A stretch of 6,443 nucleotides of DNA from Candidatus Omnitrophota bacterium (GTDB taxonomy: Bacteria; Omnitrophota; Gorgyraeia; 2-02-FULL-51-18; JAGOUK01). The notes under the pieces are model-generated. The model was not told the DNA's origin, did no database searches, and was given only the letters and a program-made list of their open reading frames with translations. Shown one piece after another: positions 5,261 through 6,443 of this stretch; the first letter of the stretch is position 1, and each line of letters begins with the position of its first letter. A program made the position numbers and the translations under genes. The stretch spans positions 1-6,443 of the forward strand of contig JADGBA010000072.1 in the NCBI GenBank assembly GCA_015231685.1, read 5' to 3'.

Positions 5261-6433
5261 GTGCCCCCATTCACAAAGAGACTCGAAAATCTGCCATCGA
5301 CCCTCTGGTCAAAGATAACCCAGATTGAAGAACTTAAGGGCCGGTGGATTTCGGGTGCCAAACTGAACCCTCAAGTTCTGGGCCGTCTGAAGAAATCGGT
5401 TCTTGTTACTTCAACGGGAGCTTCTACCCGCATCGAAGGAGCAAGGCTGTCCGATGAGGACGTTGAGAAGTTAATGCGGGGTTTGTCTGTCCAGAAATTT
5501 GCCGATCGGGACAAACAGGAGGCCCAGGGCTATTACGAACTTCTGAAGAATGTCTTTGAGTTCTGGCAGGCCATACCGTTTTCTGAAAGCACCATCAAAC
5601 ATTTCCATAAAGAGCTTCTTAAATATGTCGAAAAGGACAAGCTGCACCGAGGGCAGTACAAGCATTCAGAAAACAAGGTTCATATGATCGACGAGGCGGG
5701 TAAGTCCGTCGGCGTTCTGTTCGATACAACGCCCGCCTATTTGACTCCAAAAGAAACGCTGGAGCTTGTCGAGGCGACCGAGGCAGCCGCAAAAGATAAA
5801 ACGATTCATCCGCTTTTAATAATTGGAAATTTCCTGGTCGAATTTCTTTTGATACACCCATTTCAGGACGGCAATGGGCGGCTGTCGCGGATCATGACCA
5901 ATCTTTTGCTGCTCAAGCACGGTTATGAATATGTCCCCTATGTGTCCCATGAGAAGCTCGTTGAAGACAACAAGGCTGATTACTACTTGGCACTGCGCCG
6001 GAGTCAGAAAACTTTGAGGGGGAAGGCGCCGAATCTTGTGCCATGGCTCGAATTCTTTTTGTCGGTAGTGCATAAACAATCGGAAGAAGCCGTTGGGCTT
6101 CTGTCTTCAGAAAACATCGAAAGGATCTTGTCGCCCAAACAAATGGATGTTTGGCGATACCTGCAAACCGCCGTTGAGGTCACTCCGGCCCAAATATCGC
6201 AGGGTGCCGGTGTGGCCCGGCCGACGGTGAACCAAGTGCTCGATAAACTTTTGAAGTTAAAGAAAATCGATGCGAAACCGGGTACGAAATTTGATCCGGA
6301 TTTGCATGAAGCTATTTTGTTCGATGAAAACGCCGAAGGTGAACATGAAGTTATTGCCGACGAAATGCCTACAGGCTATACGCTAAATGGTCGTCCAATA
6401 CGTCATTCCATGGTCAAAGTTACACGAAAATAA
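5261..6433 (+). CDS. Fic-domain protein, class II, with C-terminal winged helix
   Basis: Fic proteins usually transfer AMP from ATP to a hydroxyl of a target protein (AMPylation). The 390-residue protein is complete. The N-terminal inhibitory motif S-x-x-x-E-G is at S55 to G60 (STRIEG), which by position makes it class II, with the self-blocking glutamate E59. The Fic core is at about 85-260, with catalytic HPFQDGNGR at 199-207: H199 is the base, D203 holds metal, and G204 to R207 bind ATP phosphates. A winged helix-turn-helix lies at about 290-340 (SPKQMDVWRYL, ISQGAGVARPTVNQVLDKL), suggesting DNA binding and perhaps autoregulation. Full motifs imply activity kept in check until E59 is displaced. 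It is cytoplasmic, with no signal peptide or membrane helix. The target is not visible; no small antitoxin ORF sits next to it, as expected when inhibition is built in. It has its own promoter inside a decayed Fic gene. By eye it is less GC-rich than the trxA-eno run, consistent with accessory origin. Confidence 0.93.
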   Translation: MPPFTKRLENLPSTLWSKITQIEELKGRWISGAKLNPQVLGRLKKSVLVTSTGASTRIEGARLSDEDVEKLMRGLSVQKFADRDKQEAQGYYELLKNVFEFWQAIPFSESTIKHFHKELLKYVEKDKLHRGQYKHSENKVHMIDEAGKSVGVLFDTTPAYLTPKETLELVEATEAAAKDKTIHPLLIIGNFLVEFLLIHPFQDGNGRLSRIMTNLLLLKHGYEYVPYVSHEKLVEDNKADYYLALRRSQKTLRGKAPNLVPWLEFFLSVVHKQSEEAVGLLSSENIERILSPKQMDVWRYLQTAVEVTPAQISQGAGVARPTVNQVLDKLLKLKKIDAKPGTKFDPDLHEAILFDENAEGEHEVIADEMPTGYTLNGRPIRHSMVKVTRK

Positions 6434-6443
6434 TCAAATATTA

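Noticed and set aside
5261..6433. Fic/Fic-antitoxin (FicTA-type) pair
   Set aside because: The inhibitory motif lies inside the protein itself (S55 to G60), and no separate small antitoxin gene precedes it; the upstream frame is a Fic remnant, not an antitoxin.

Overview
This window comes from a bacterial chromosome. By eye it is moderately GC-rich through the housekeeping genes and somewhat less so in the last 1.7 kb. Bacterial markers are Shine-Dalgarno sites, sigma70-type promoters, an initiator tRNA-fMet, an FtsB/DivIC-type division protein and a Rho-independent terminator. Neither tRNA gene encodes CCA. The enolase C-terminus and the VWA protein would fit an uncultured Gram-negative lineage such as the PVC/Omnitrophota group, but that is only a guess.

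Layout. (1) Positions 1-1571 hold a von Willebrand factor A protein with an inter-alpha-trypsin-inhibitor-like tail; its frame is open at the left edge, so it is probably 5'-partial. (2) Positions 1572-2055 (484 bp) hold no protein gene. A near-consensus promoter leads into a tRNA-Thr(CGT) locus with one intact tRNA, flanked by a broken 5' copy and a broken 3' copy. The broken copies are interrupted by short palindromes and by a 75-bp insert bounded by a TTCG repeat. (3) Positions 2056-4580 hold a tight same-strand run: trxA (thioredoxin), purN (GAR transformylase), eno (enolase) and an ftsB/divIC-like gene, with gaps of 5, 12 and 6 nt. (4) Positions 4588-4755 are a self-contained tRNA-fMet unit with promoter, tRNA and strong terminator. 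(5) Positions 4813-6433 are a Fic region: the C-terminal remnant of one Fic gene, cut off just behind the tRNA terminator, then a complete class II Fic protein with its own promoter lying inside the tail of the remnant.

How they fit together. The trxA-purN-eno-ftsB run is a housekeeping operon (redox, purine synthesis, glycolysis, division) probably read from the tRNA-Thr promoter or from a weak promoter inside the tRNA debris. The two tRNA loci look like sites of rearrangement: the first has accumulated partial tRNA copies and palindromes, and the second marks the edge of an accessory segment carrying Fic genes. I see no wholly new multi-gene system. The most unusual structure is the fragmented tRNA-Thr locus.
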